A stretch of 64,000 nucleotides of DNA, from assembly GCA_964427285.1 (NCBI GenBank), contig CAYRTS010000008.1, positions 1 through 64,000 of the forward strand, given 5' to 3'. Positions 9,136 through 17,576 of this stretch are shown here, in pieces. Under the pieces are notes generated by a model. The model had not been told where the DNA came from. It ran no database searches and was given only the letters and a program-made list of their open reading frames with translations. This stretch comes from SPCO01 sp964427285 (GTDB taxonomy: Bacteria; Chloroflexota; Limnocylindria; Limnocylindrales; CSP1-4). The first letter of the stretch is position 1. Every line of letters begins with the position of its first letter. A program made the translations under genes and the position numbers.

Positions 9136-9160
9136 TACGACGTCGTCCTACGACGTCGTA
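9136..9160. terminator. Convergent hairpin between amidohydrolase and oxidoreductase genes
   Basis: A perfect 11-bp inverted repeat, TACGACGTCGT / ACGACGTCGTA, flanks a 3-base loop between two convergent genes. It has no T-run on either side, so if it terminates it does so as a stable stem only. The stop codon of the minus-strand gene lies in the loop and right arm. Each arm also contains the palindrome GACGTC. Confidence 0.55.
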
Positions 9161-10569
9161 GCAATCGTGGGCTGCGACCCGCCCCGGGACGCCGGACTCC
9201 CAGGGCCCAGCTGCCGTCGAGCGTCGGCAAACAGCCCGTTGAAGATCCGCGACGTGGATGGGAACGCATGGATCGTCTCGGCAAGGACATCAACGCTGAC
9301 ATGCGCCTTGATCGCCAGGACACACTCGTGGATCGCGGCAGAGGCGTCGGGGCAGGCCATCGCCGCGCCGACAAGCTCCCGAGTCGCCCGGTCCACGACG
9401 ATCGAAACGTGACCGACCGTGGCCTGGACGGCGTATCCCCGCGCAGTCGTGGCGAACTCGGCCACGAGCTCGAAGACGTCCAGACCAGCGTCGCGGGCCT
9501 GGTCGGGCGTGAGACCAACGGAGGCCGCCTCCGGATCCATGTAGGTGGCCCGTGGCAGGGCTCGATAGTCGGGCGCAACAGGCTCACCGAGCGCCATCCG
9601 CACGGCGATCTCGCCCTGGTAGTGCGCCTGGTGCGTGTGCAGCTCCGGACCGGCGGCGTCACCGATCACCCATAGACCGTCCGCAATCCGCAGGCGACCG
9701 TCGCGTGGGAAGGGGGTTCGACCGCTTGTGTCGATGTCGTAGTGCTCGAGCCCAAGGTCGTCGATCGGGAACGTGCGTCCGGCGGCCAGCAGGATGACGT
9801 GACCCTCTGCCGTCGAGCCGTCATCGAGATCAATCACGTGCGCGCCGCCTGCGCCTGCGCCCGCGTGGGCCCGCATGGCGCGGACGCCGGTCCGAACCGT
9901 CACGCCGTCCCGTTCAAGGGCCGCCCGGATTGTCTCCGAGTTGCGCGGGTGATCGGTTGGCGCGAGACGAGGACCCGACTGGATGATCGTCGTGGGCACC
10001 TCGAACCGGGCGTAGACCTGGGCAAGTTCGCAGCCAGTCGGCCCGCCACCCAGGATCAACAGGCTTTTCGGAAGTTCACGAGTGAGCGTCGCATCGTGGT
10101 TGGTCCAGGTGGGAACGTCCGCGAGCCCATCGAGCCGGGGCTGCCTGGAGACCGAGCCGACGGCCACCACGACGTTGCGCGTGTGGAGCTCATGGGTTGC
10201 CCGGTCATGCGCGACGCTGACGAGGCCACGACCGGTGATCGTGGCGGTCCCCCGGTAGACGGCGACGCCCGCGCCCTCCAGGCCACGAACGTGGCCCGCG
10301 TCGCTGGGTTCGGTGGCATCGGCGGCCCGATTGACCATGTAGTCACGCTGGTCAGAGGCGGCCGCCCAGTCGTAGCGTGCGGGATTGGCCGCATGGCGGG
10401 CCGCACCGTCAAGCAGCGACTTGGACGGCAGACAGCCCACGAATGGGCAGCTGCCACCAAACCATCGGCGGTCAATCACGGCGACCGAGGCACCGAGCTC
10501 GCGCGCCTTGTAGGCGGCCGCCTCACCGGCGGGCCCAGCGCCGATGATCACGAAGTCGTGGCTGTCCAT
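9148..10569 (-). CDS. Class I pyridine nucleotide-disulfide oxidoreductase (dihydrolipoamide dehydrogenase/mercuric reductase-like)
   Basis: A 473-residue FAD/NAD(P)H flavoprotein. The N-terminus carries the FAD dinucleotide-binding motif IIGAGPAGEAAAYKAR. The redox-active disulfide is in GGSCPFVGCLPSKS (CXXXXC). The second nucleotide-binding motif is LILGGGPTGCELAQVYARF, and the FAD ATG motif is LWVIGDAAG. The C-terminal dimerisation segment ends HAFPSTSRIFNGLF. In dihydrolipoamide dehydrogenases the second position of the His-Glu dyad segment is normally HAHPTLSE, so the catalytic base region differs from a true Lpd. It stands alone with no lipoyl enzyme genes nearby. The substrate is uncertain: a thiol, metal or quinone reductase role is possible. 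Confidence 0.85.
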   Translation of the reverse strand: MDSHDFVIIGAGPAGEAAAYKARELGASVAVIDRRWFGGSCPFVGCLPSKSLLDGAARHAANPARYDWAAASDQRDYMVNRAADATEPSDAGHVRGLEGAGVAVYRGTATITGRGLVSVAHDRATHELHTRNVVVAVGSVSRQPRLDGLADVPTWTNHDATLTRELPKSLLILGGGPTGCELAQVYARFEVPTTIIQSGPRLAPTDHPRNSETIRAALERDGVTVRTGVRAMRAHAGAGAGGAHVIDLDDGSTAEGHVILLAAGRTFPIDDLGLEHYDIDTSGRTPFPRDGRLRIADGLWVIGDAAGPELHTHQAHYQGEIAVRMALGEPVAPDYRALPRATYMDPEAASVGLTPDQARDAGLDVFELVAEFATTARGYAVQATVGHVSIVVDRATRELVGAAMACPDASAAIHECVLAIKAHVSVDVLAETIHAFPSTSRIFNGLFADARRQLGPGSPASRGGSQPTIATTS

Positions 10570-10630
10570 TGCGTTACCCTCTCCCGCGCTCCTGGTCGTT
10601 CCGGCATTGTCGTCCCATACCGTGACCGTG

Positions 10631-11455
10631 TTACAACGCCGCTCGCTGTCTTCGCGCCTCGTAGAGCAGGATCCCTGCGCTCACGGAGACGTTGAGACTG
10701 TCGGCGACACCGAGCATCGGCAGGCGAACCGCTTCAAAGCCGGCGCCGGCCCACGCCGAAGTCAAGCCCTCGGTCTCAGTCCCCAGCGCGATCGCGATGG
10801 GGCCGGTCAGGTCGATCTCCGTGTAGAGGCGATCTGCGTCCGGACGGGCCGCCACGACGCGCAGCCCACGGGCCCTGAGCCACGGCACGACCACTTCCGT
10901 TGTCGCGACTGCAAGGGGCACGCTGAACACGGTCCCGGCACTGGCTCGAATCGCATTCGGATTGAACGGATCGGTCCGGGCGTCGGCGAGGATCAGGGCG
11001 TCCACGCCCGCTCCATCTGCCGAGCGCAGGACGGCACCGATGTTGCCGGGCTTCTCGACCCCCTCAATCACGACGACCAGCGGATCGGCCGCCAGGGTGA
11101 GGTTAACCAGGTCAAGCGACGGGATCGCCACGATTGCCACGATCCCATCGGCACGCTCACCGAAGGCGAGCTTGGCGAGGACGGCCTCACTGACCGAGGT
11201 AACCCTGGTGCCGGCAGCGGCGATTCGATCGAGCACGGCTCGCGCGTCGGCGCCGGCCAGCCTTGGTTCGCACAGGAACACGTCGGTCGCGATCACGCCG
11301 GCATCCAGGGCACGACGCAACTCGCGGGCGCCGTCGATCAGGGTCAGCCCAGTTCGATCTCGCTCGCGACGGTCACGCAGGGCGATGGCCGCCCTGATCC
11401 GGGGATTGGCCGCGCTGGTCACGACCCGCCGGGGAGGGGAGGCGCCCTGACTCAT
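10631..11455 (-). CDS. TrmH-family (SpoU) RNA 2'-O-methyltransferase
   Basis: A 274-residue SPOUT methyltransferase. An N-terminal RNA-binding region (SAANPRIRAAIALRDRRERDRTG, then IDGARELRRALDAG) precedes the SpoU knot domain. Motif 1 is VVIEGVEKPGNIGAVLRSADGAG, motif 2 is IALGTETEGL and motif 3 is LPMLGVADSLNVSVSAGILLYE. These contain the conserved N/R, E and S/N residues that bind S-adenosylmethionine and RNA. It probably methylates a ribose in rRNA or tRNA. The ATG at 11455 overlaps the stop of the upstream methyltransferase gene by four bases, which decides the start over an in-frame codon 18 bases upstream. Confidence 0.88.
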   Translation of the reverse strand: MSQGASPPRRVVTSAANPRIRAAIALRDRRERDRTGLTLIDGARELRRALDAGVIATDVFLCEPRLAGADARAVLDRIAAAGTRVTSVSEAVLAKLAFGERADGIVAIVAIPSLDLVNLTLAADPLVVVIEGVEKPGNIGAVLRSADGAGVDALILADARTDPFNPNAIRASAGTVFSVPLAVATTEVVVPWLRARGLRVVAARPDADRLYTEIDLTGPIAIALGTETEGLTSAWAGAGFEAVRLPMLGVADSLNVSVSAGILLYEARRQRAAL

Positions 11456-12300
11456 GCGTCGCCGCCCGGCCATCTGGCGAACGCGCCGAGATCGAGTCGA
11501 CGATTGTCGTCGGTGGACAGCGCGAGCTCGCCGCGATCGAACGCGCGAGGCGGCCGCCCGAGCGCTTGCGCCAGGCCTGTAGCAAGCCGGTCACCATCGT
11601 AGCCCGGCGTATGGGCGGTGAGCAGGACGAAGCCCCCTGGTTCGAGCGCCCGCGAGGCTGCCGTGAGGAGCCCATCGAGGTGGTCCTCCAACCGCCAGGG
11701 CTGGCCGGCCGGACCGTGGCCGTAGGTCGGCGGATCCAGCACGAGCCCGGCGTACCGACGAGTTCGTCGCGTCTCGCGTTCCGTGAAGCCACGCCCGTCG
11801 TCCACGATCCAGCGGATGGGCCGGTCACCCAGCCCGGACAGTGTCGCGTTGTGGCGTGCCCAGGCGACGGTGGGCCGCGCCGCGTCAACGTGGGTCACCG
11901 CCGCACCCGCCGCAGCCAGGGCGAGCGTCGCAAGCCCCGTGTACGCGAACAGGTGGAGCACCGTCGGCGTGCCTCCGACCTCGATCCGCTCGGCCACCTG
12001 AGTCCGCAGCCACGGGAGCATCGCGAGGTGTTCGGGGAAGAGACCCAGCTGCCCGGTCTCGGTGGGACGTAACTCCATCACGAGCTCATCCAGCCGGATC
12101 GGCCATGCCCCATCGTGGGCGGCCGGCCCGGACCATCCGCGCTCGCGATCGAAACGCAGGTCGGCCGCAATCCATGAAGCCGGTGCCCCTCTGGCGCCGA
12201 GGGCAGCCGGGTGTGGACGGTCGACGACGCGGTTGTCGAACGCCTCGAGGCGAGCGCCGCCACCGAAGTCGACCAGACTGCATGCCCCATTGGTTTGCAC
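11452..12300 (-). CDS. Class I SAM-dependent methyltransferase, RlmI/RlmK-like
   Basis: A 282-residue Rossmann-fold methyltransferase. Motif I is VLHLFAYTGLATLALAAAGAAVTHVDAA, and the acidic residue binding the SAM ribose is in HVDAARPTVAWAR. Motif IV is LVLDPPTYGHG, the DPP[TS][YF] form typical of the SAM_MT PF10672 group (RlmI, RlmK and relatives). Unlike RlmI there is no N-terminal PUA domain; the first 90 residues form a beta-rich lead-in. It starts with GTG and is translationally coupled to the downstream TrmH-type gene, so both probably act on RNA. The exact target is unknown. Confidence 0.78.
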   Translation of the reverse strand: MQTNGACSLVDFGGGARLEAFDNRVVDRPHPAALGARGAPASWIAADLRFDRERGWSGPAAHDGAWPIRLDELVMELRPTETGQLGLFPEHLAMLPWLRTQVAERIEVGGTPTVLHLFAYTGLATLALAAAGAAVTHVDAARPTVAWARHNATLSGLGDRPIRWIVDDGRGFTERETRRTRRYAGLVLDPPTYGHGPAGQPWRLEDHLDGLLTAASRALEPGGFVLLTAHTPGYDGDRLATGLAQALGRPPRAFDRGELALSTDDNRRLDLGAFARWPGGDA

Positions 12301-12394
12301 CGGCGGATCATGACGGCCTCACTCGATGCAGGTTGGGTGACCGCGTCTTCAGGTTCGCCCCCCGAGCGCCTACGTTTCGACGGGTAGGGTAGGG

Positions 12395-14713
12395 TTGTGC
12401 CCGGACCGCGGGAGCCGATGCACGAATGCGGGTCGCGTCACCCGCGCTCCCCAGAGGATTTCCTCCATATCCGACCCAGGCGAGACCCAGGCAGCTCCTG
12501 AGCGCGCATTCCTGCCCCACGTCGAGGGCCTGCGCGCGGTCGCCGTACTCGCCGTGCTCTGGTACCACGTGGGCCTGCCGGGGATGCCCGGCGGGTTTGT
12601 CGGGGTTGACATCTTCTTCGTCATCTCCGGCTTCCTGATCACCGGGCTCCTGCTGCGCGAACGGGAGGTCACCGGCCGGATCTCGCTGCGCCACTTCTAC
12701 TCGCGGAGATTGCGCCGGATCCTGCCGGCCGTACTCGCCACGATTGTCGCCACGACGGCGATCGCCGCGCTCGTCCTGGCTCCGTTGCAGGTTCCCGGGA
12801 TCGCGCTCGATGGGGCCGCGTCAGCGCTCTCGTTGGGTAACGTGCGGTTTGCGCTCGAGTCGGCGGACTACTTCTCGGCGTCGGAGCCGTCGCCCTTCCG
12901 CCACCTGTGGTCCCTCGGCGTCGAGGAGCAGTTCTACCTCGTCTGGCCGGCGCTCCTGGCTGTAGCCCTGAGGGTCAGCCGGTCCCGTCAGTCCGTTGGG
13001 GCCCTGGTGGGCGGGCTCGCGATCGCCTCGTTCGGGTTCGGCCTGTGGTTGACGGACCTCTTCGCACCGTGGGCGTTCTATTCGCTACCGAGCCGGCTTT
13101 GGGAGCTTGCGCTGGGCGCTTTCATCGCGTTCTGCGCGGCCTGGATCGCCCGACGACCCGCACCCGTGCTCCTCGTCGTTGGCTGCCTCGGCGCGGTGCT
13201 TGTCGGCGCAGCCGTGGTCATGATCGACGGTTCCACGCCCTATCCGGGCCTGGCTGCCCTGCTGCCCACCCTTGGGGCGGCGGCGCTGATCGTGGGCGGC
13301 GGGGTCGGCCCCGTCGGCTGGATCCTGACGCGACCGCCAGTCCGCTTTATCGGGCGGATCTCTTATTCGCTGTACCTGTGGCACTGGCCGATCCTGGTGC
13401 TGCCGGCCCTGGCGACCGCCAACTCGCTGCCACTTGAATTCCGATTGGCGCTGGGAGGCGCGTCCATCGTCGTCGCCGCCGCAAGCTGGCGTTTCATCGA
13501 GGAACCCTTCCGCCGGGGATGGCGATGGACCGGGCACCCCCGTCTGGTCGTGGCCACGACGCTGAGCACCGCGGTAGCGGTGGCGGCCCTGGCGATCGGG
13601 ATCGGGGACTTCAGCCTTGGACGGCTGGCATCGGGCGGGGCATCGGGCGTGGCATCGGGCGGAGTTGCAGCGGCCGCGCCTGTCGCCTCGGCGTCTTCAG
13701 CGTCGGGCTCAGCGGTGCCAGGTAACGAGGGCAGTCCCCAGGTCTCGGCACCCCCTCTGCCAGTGGCGTCGGCGGGTGGATCATCCGTGGCCACGGACCC
13801 CCTGGCATCCGTGGGTCCAGGCAGCTCACCGGCAGGTTCCGGCGCACCGCCATTGCTCGAGCCGACCCCCGCTCCAACCCCCGCTCCGACCCCCGCTCCG
13901 ACCCTTGAGCCGACCCCGGTGCCGAACCCATGGCCGATCCCGCCGGACCTTCGACCGACCCTGGCCACCGCCGCCAAGGACAAGGAACGGATCATCGCCG
14001 ACGGCTGTTTCATGAGCCTGCGCGGCAGCCGGCCACCGGATTGCGTCTATGGCGATCCTGAAGGGCTCGTTACGGTCGCGCTCGTCGGCGACTCCCACGC
14101 GGCGCACTGGTTCCCGGCTGTGGAAGCGATTGCCAATGCCCGCGGCTGGCGGCTACTGGTCTTCGTCAAGGCCTCGTGCGTGTTCGTCGACCTGCCGATC
14201 TACTCACCGCTCCTCAAGCGCCAATACACCGAATGTGAAGCCTGGCGCCCCAACGTAGTCGACCGACTGATCGACGAACAGCCCGATCTCACCATCGTGT
14301 CGTCCGATCGCTGGTTGCCCACATCGGTCTCGCGCGATGCCGATCCGACCCGCCAGGGCGAGGCGATGGCCCGCCTGCTCAACCAGATCCCGGGTGCGAT
14401 CGCGATCATCGCCGACACGCCCGCGTCCCGGGTCGACGTGCCGGTCTGCCTCTCGCAGAACGCGGCCGATATCACTCGCTGCGCCACGACCCGGGTCGTG
14501 GCCTTTGGACGCCAGCAAGCCGTGCGCGAGCGGGTCGCGGCCCTCGCAGCCAACGCCACGTTCGTGGATCTCTCGGACGCGATCTGCCCTGCAGAACCGT
14601 GCCAGGCAGTCGTGGCCGGGATGATCGTGCAGCGCGACGATCACCACCTGACCGCCACGTTCGCGACCTCGCTGGCGGGTGTCCTCGAATCCGCCCTCCC
14701 GATCCCGCCCTGA
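12395..14713 (+). CDS. Membrane acyltransferase (acyltransferase_3) fused to SGNH domain
   Basis: A 772-residue OafB/OatA-like enzyme that transfers acyl (usually acetyl) groups to extracytoplasmic polysaccharides. The N-terminal membrane domain opens with LPHVEGLRAVAVLAVLWYHVG (catalytic His) and contains GFVGVDIFFVISGFLITGLL and FYSRRLRRILPA, with about ten helices. A low-complexity Ala/Ser/Pro linker (residues about 410-510, including a PTPA repeat) leads to the SGNH domain. That domain has GDSHAAHW (nucleophile Ser) and DDHHLTATF (Asp-His pair). The first in-frame initiation codon is TTG at 12395, preceded by overlapping TAGGGT boxes; the start is the least certain part. The gene is divergent from the RlmI-like gene. 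Confidence 0.85.
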   Translation: MCPDRGSRCTNAGRVTRAPQRISSISDPGETQAAPERAFLPHVEGLRAVAVLAVLWYHVGLPGMPGGFVGVDIFFVISGFLITGLLLREREVTGRISLRHFYSRRLRRILPAVLATIVATTAIAALVLAPLQVPGIALDGAASALSLGNVRFALESADYFSASEPSPFRHLWSLGVEEQFYLVWPALLAVALRVSRSRQSVGALVGGLAIASFGFGLWLTDLFAPWAFYSLPSRLWELALGAFIAFCAAWIARRPAPVLLVVGCLGAVLVGAAVVMIDGSTPYPGLAALLPTLGAAALIVGGGVGPVGWILTRPPVRFIGRISYSLYLWHWPILVLPALATANSLPLEFRLALGGASIVVAAASWRFIEEPFRRGWRWTGHPRLVVATTLSTAVAVAALAIGIGDFSLGRLASGGASGVASGGVAAAAPVASASSASGSAVPGNEGSPQVSAPPLPVASAGGSSVATDPLASVGPGSSPAGSGAPPLLEPTPAPTPAPTPAPTLEPTPVPNPWPIPPDLRPTLATAAKDKERIIADGCFMSLRGSRPPDCVYGDPEGLVTVALVGDSHAAHWFPAVEAIANARGWRLLVFVKASCVFVDLPIYSPLLKRQYTECEAWRPNVVDRLIDEQPDLTIVSSDRWLPTSVSRDADPTRQGEAMARLLNQIPGAIAIIADTPASRVDVPVCLSQNAADITRCATTRVVAFGRQQAVRERVAALAANATFVDLSDAICPAEPCQAVVAGMIVQRDDHHLTATFATSLAGVLESALPIPP

Positions 14714-14778
14714 TCGGCGCGTCCACCTGATCGGCGCGTCCACCTGATCGGCGCGATCACCCGACCGGCGCGGTCAGC
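14711..14778 (+). repeat. Four tandem copies of a 17-bp repeat
   Basis: TGATCGGCGCGTCCACC is repeated exactly at 14711 and 14728, then degenerates at 14745 and 14762. The first copy supplies the TGA stop of the acyltransferase. The array ends just before the promoter of tRNA-Val. Confidence 0.85.
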
Positions 14779-14790
14779 TGGCGCTGATCG

Positions 14791-14820
14791 TTGTCGCGCG
14801 GCGGCGGCCCGGGGTATGAT
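14791..14820 (+). promoter_or_regulatory. Promoter for tRNA-Val/thrS
   Basis: TTGTCG (14791-14796) and TATGAT (14815-14820) are separated by 18 bases, predicting a start near 14827, about 100 bases before the tRNA. This is one of the few promoters here with a recognisable -35. Confidence 0.5.
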
Positions 14821-14929
14821 GCCGGTCGCCGCTGGCACCTCGATCCCGCGGTCACGGATTCGGCGCGGATGTGGAACACCCGCGAGCCAACGAACCCGAG
14901 GCTTCACGGAACGGGGTACCGGCGACGTC

Positions 14930-15006
14930 GGGCGGCTAGCTCAGCTGGTTAGAGCACTTGCTTGACATGCAAGAGGTCACTGGTTCGAGTCCAGTGTCGC
15001 CCACCA
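14930..15006 (+). tRNA. tRNA-Val (anticodon GAC)
   Basis: The acceptor 14930-14936 pairs with 14996-15002, the discriminator is A15003 and CCA is encoded at 15004-15006. The anticodon loop TTGACAT between CTTGC and GCAAG gives anticodon GAC. The D arm (TAGCTCAGCTGG) and T arm (GGTTCGAGTCC) are standard. It lies 58 bases upstream of thrS and is probably cotranscribed with it. Confidence 0.95.
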
Positions 15007-15064
15007 CACATCAACATTGGAGGCGGGCGGACCCGCGGGATCGTCGATTCTCGGGGAGGCGCGC

Positions 15065-16900
15065 GTGACTGACCAGCGGATCGACGAAGCCATCGAGGTC
15101 GGCTTCGAGGCACCGGAGCGCGGCTCAGCCCATGAACTGCTTGACGCCGGCGCGCACAGCGAACTCGATGCCATGCGTCACTCAGCCGCACACGTCATGG
15201 CCGAGGCGGTTCTTGCCCTGTTTCCCGGGACCAGGCTCGGGATCGGCCCGGCCATCGCCGATGGGTTCTACTACGACTTCGCGCTGCCGCGACCGCTGAC
15301 CCCGGACGATCTCGCGTCGATCGAGGCGCGGATGGCCGCCAGCGTTGCCGCCAACCACCCATTTGTCCGCCGCGAGTTGCCACCAGCGGACGGCCGCGCG
15401 TTCTTTGCCGACCAGGGTCAGCCGTTCAAGGTCGAAATCCTCGACGACCTTGCCTTCGCATCCCGGCGTGACGGAACGCCGATGCCGCCGACCTCGGTCT
15501 ACGAGCATGGTTCGTTCATCGACCTCTGCAAGGGTCCCCACGTCACCTCGACCGGAGAGATCGGTCCGTTCAAGCTGCTGGCCGTTGCTGGCGCGTACTG
15601 GCGGGGCGACCAGAAGCGCGACATGCTCCAGCGCGTCTACGGCACGGTCTGGCCGTCGCAGGAGGACCTGGATCAGTACCTGTGGCGGCGCGACGAGGCG
15701 AAGAAGCGCGATCATCGCCGGCTCGGGGTTCAGTTGGACCTGTTCAGCTTTCACGACATCAGTCCCGGGGCCGCCTTCTGGCACCCGAAAGGCTGGACCC
15801 TCTACCGGACCCTGGAAAACGCCATGCGGGAACTCCAGGCGGCGCGCGGGTACCAGGAGATCTACACGCCCCCGCTGGTCCATCAGAAGCTATGGGAGCA
15901 ATCCGGTCACTGGGACCTCTACCGTGACCACATGTTCCTGGTCGAGGCCGAAGAGCAGACCTTCAGCCTCAAGCCGATGAACTGCCCCGAGTCGACGTAC
16001 ATCTACAGGAGCCGGGTCCGCTCGTATCGGGAGCTGCCACTTCGCTTGTCGGAGTACGGGAAACTGCACCGCAACGAGCTGTCGGGCGCCCTGTCCGGCC
16101 TGACCAGAGTCCGGCACTTCGTGACCGACGACGCGCACATCTACGTCCGACCGGATCAGATTGGCTCGGAGATCGAAGCGCTCCTTGGCGAAGTGCGCGA
16201 GTCATATTCGTGGGTTGGGTTGACCCCGCGCTTCACCTTCGGGACGCGGCCGGACAAGGCGCTTGGGGACGCCGCGCTGTGGGACAAGGCCGAAGGCCTT
16301 ATCCGCGCAGCCCTGGAGAGCTCCGGCGTCGACTATCGCGTCAAGGACAAGGACGGGGCCTTCTACGCGCCCAAGATCGACATCCAGATCGAGGATGCGC
16401 TGGGTCGCGAGTGGCAGACAGCGACGATCCAGGTGGATCTCGTGATGCTGCCAGAGCGGTTCGACCTGCACTACATCGACGAAGAAGGGCTCCAGCAGCG
16501 TCCGGTCGCCATCCATCGCGCCATCTACGGCTCCCTCGAGCGCTTCATCGGCGTGATTACCGAGCACTTTGCGGGCGCCTTCCCGTTCTGGCTGGCACCG
16601 GTCCAGGCGATGGTCATCCCGATCGCCGATCGGCACATCGAAGCGGCGAACGAGCTGGCTGCGCTGCTCCGCGCCCGGGGGCTCCGGATCGAGGTCGACG
16701 ACTCCTCGAACCGGATGCAGAACAAGATCCGGCTGGCCCAGGAGCAGAAGATCCCGTACATGGTGGTGCTCGGCGATCGTGAGATCGAGGCACGAACGGC
16801 ATCCCCGCGCACTCGCGCCGGCGAGCAGCAACCGGCCGAGGGGTGGGACTCCTTCGCAGATCGCCTGGCCGCCGAGTCCAAGGAGCGACGGGTCAACTAG
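15065..16900 (+). CDS. thrS: Threonyl-tRNA synthetase lacking the N-terminal TGS domain
   Basis: A 611-residue class II synthetase that charges tRNA-Thr. The N2 editing (SAD) domain begins almost at once: MRHSAAHVMAEAVLALFPG (HxxxH), then IADGFYYDF and later FIDLCKGPHV. The catalytic core has the zinc cysteine in KPMNCPES, motif 2 around LSEYGKLHRNELSG and LTRVRHFVTDDAHIY, and motif 3 near AIYGSLERFIGVITEHFAGAFPFW. The anticodon-binding domain contains VIPIADRH, ELAALLRARGLR and IPYMVVLGDREIE. The usual 60-residue TGS domain is absent, with only about 40 unrelated residues before the editing domain. The GTG at 15065 is chosen because GGGGAGG (15053-15059) lies 5 bases upstream; a TTG at 15017 lacks such a site. 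Confidence 0.95.
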   Translation: MTDQRIDEAIEVGFEAPERGSAHELLDAGAHSELDAMRHSAAHVMAEAVLALFPGTRLGIGPAIADGFYYDFALPRPLTPDDLASIEARMAASVAANHPFVRRELPPADGRAFFADQGQPFKVEILDDLAFASRRDGTPMPPTSVYEHGSFIDLCKGPHVTSTGEIGPFKLLAVAGAYWRGDQKRDMLQRVYGTVWPSQEDLDQYLWRRDEAKKRDHRRLGVQLDLFSFHDISPGAAFWHPKGWTLYRTLENAMRELQAARGYQEIYTPPLVHQKLWEQSGHWDLYRDHMFLVEAEEQTFSLKPMNCPESTYIYRSRVRSYRELPLRLSEYGKLHRNELSGALSGLTRVRHFVTDDAHIYVRPDQIGSEIEALLGEVRESYSWVGLTPRFTFGTRPDKALGDAALWDKAEGLIRAALESSGVDYRVKDKDGAFYAPKIDIQIEDALGREWQTATIQVDLVMLPERFDLHYIDEEGLQQRPVAIHRAIYGSLERFIGVITEHFAGAFPFWLAPVQAMVIPIADRHIEAANELAALLRARGLRIEVDDSSNRMQNKIRLAQEQKIPYMVVLGDREIEARTASPRTRAGEQQPAEGWDSFADRLAAESKERRVN

Positions 16901-17266
16901 GGCGGGCTCGGCTCAACGCCCGGGCGCCGAGCGCCCCATGGAGTGCGGGCGCGACTGGCAGTCGACACTGCCTGCGTAGCACCGTCCGCTCGGTCACCTC
17001 GCCGGCCAGCCGGGACTCGCAGCTACCAATGGACGCGGGAGGTAGAGGTGCCGCCGGTCTTGACTTCGCGAAGTCGAATGGCAGTCGCGTCCGGCGCACC
17101 CGCTTCGGGGAAGGAGCCTCGTCGACCCGGTGCCACAGCCGGTCGGCGCGGTCCGACGCCTTCGCAGATCGCCTGGGCCGCCGAGTCCATGGGAGCGATG
17201 CGTCGACTGGCCCCCGATCACCGCCCGAGCGCTTCAATGGACACAACCGCGACTGAGAGTCGACAC
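16851..17266 (+). repeat. Degenerate direct duplication of the thrS 3' end
   Basis: 16851-16968 (last codons of thrS and the sequence after its stop) recurs, degraded, at 17159-17266. CCTTCGCAGATCGCCTGG plus CCGCCGAGTCC is shared apart from one inserted G. The segments end in GCGACTGGCAGTCGACAC (16951) and GCGACTGAGAGTCGACAC (17249). The offset drifts from 308 to 298 bases through small indels. Confidence 0.7.
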
Positions 17267-17576
17267 GGGCAGGCGGGGATCTCGAGGCGACGTCGCTCCA
17301 CGCGACAACGCGCCCGGCAGTCGCGAGCCGCCACCGAGCCCGGTGGCACGGCCGTGGCCGGGCAGGGCTCGCTGCTCAGTGTCGCCTGGTAGTCGCGCTT
17401 CGCTCGGAGCAATATCTGATCGTCCGCCTTCCCGACGTGGCCGCCCAGCGCGACCTCCGGAACCAGCGCGGGCGCCGCCCCTGAAAGCCGGTGTGCTATC
17501 CTCCCGCATCGGCCGTGCCGGGTCTTCGTGTACCCGCGCCGACCGCGAAAAGCGGTAGTCACCAAGGGGACAGACC
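16901..17576. other. 676-base intergenic region between thrS and infC
   Basis: No convincing gene is seen. The region holds the degenerate copy of the thrS 3' end, a 14-bp perfect palindrome GACTTCGCGAAGTC at 17062-17075, and a short inverted repeat GGCAGT-CGAC-ACTGCC near 16957. The infC leader follows, with TATCCT at 17497-17502 as its likely -10 box. Several open frames exist but have the composition of GC-rich noncoding shadow. Confidence 0.6.

Noticed and set aside
14866..14890. T-box-like string (TGTGGAACACCCGCG) upstream of thrS
   Set aside because: It resembles the T-box core only loosely, no specifier hairpin or terminator/antiterminator pair can be drawn, and a complete tRNA-Val gene lies between it and thrS.
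17062..17075. Perfect 14-bp palindrome GACTTCGCGAAGTC as an operator
   Set aside because: It is not near a promoter or start codon and lies in decayed duplicated DNA; no partner site is seen in the window.
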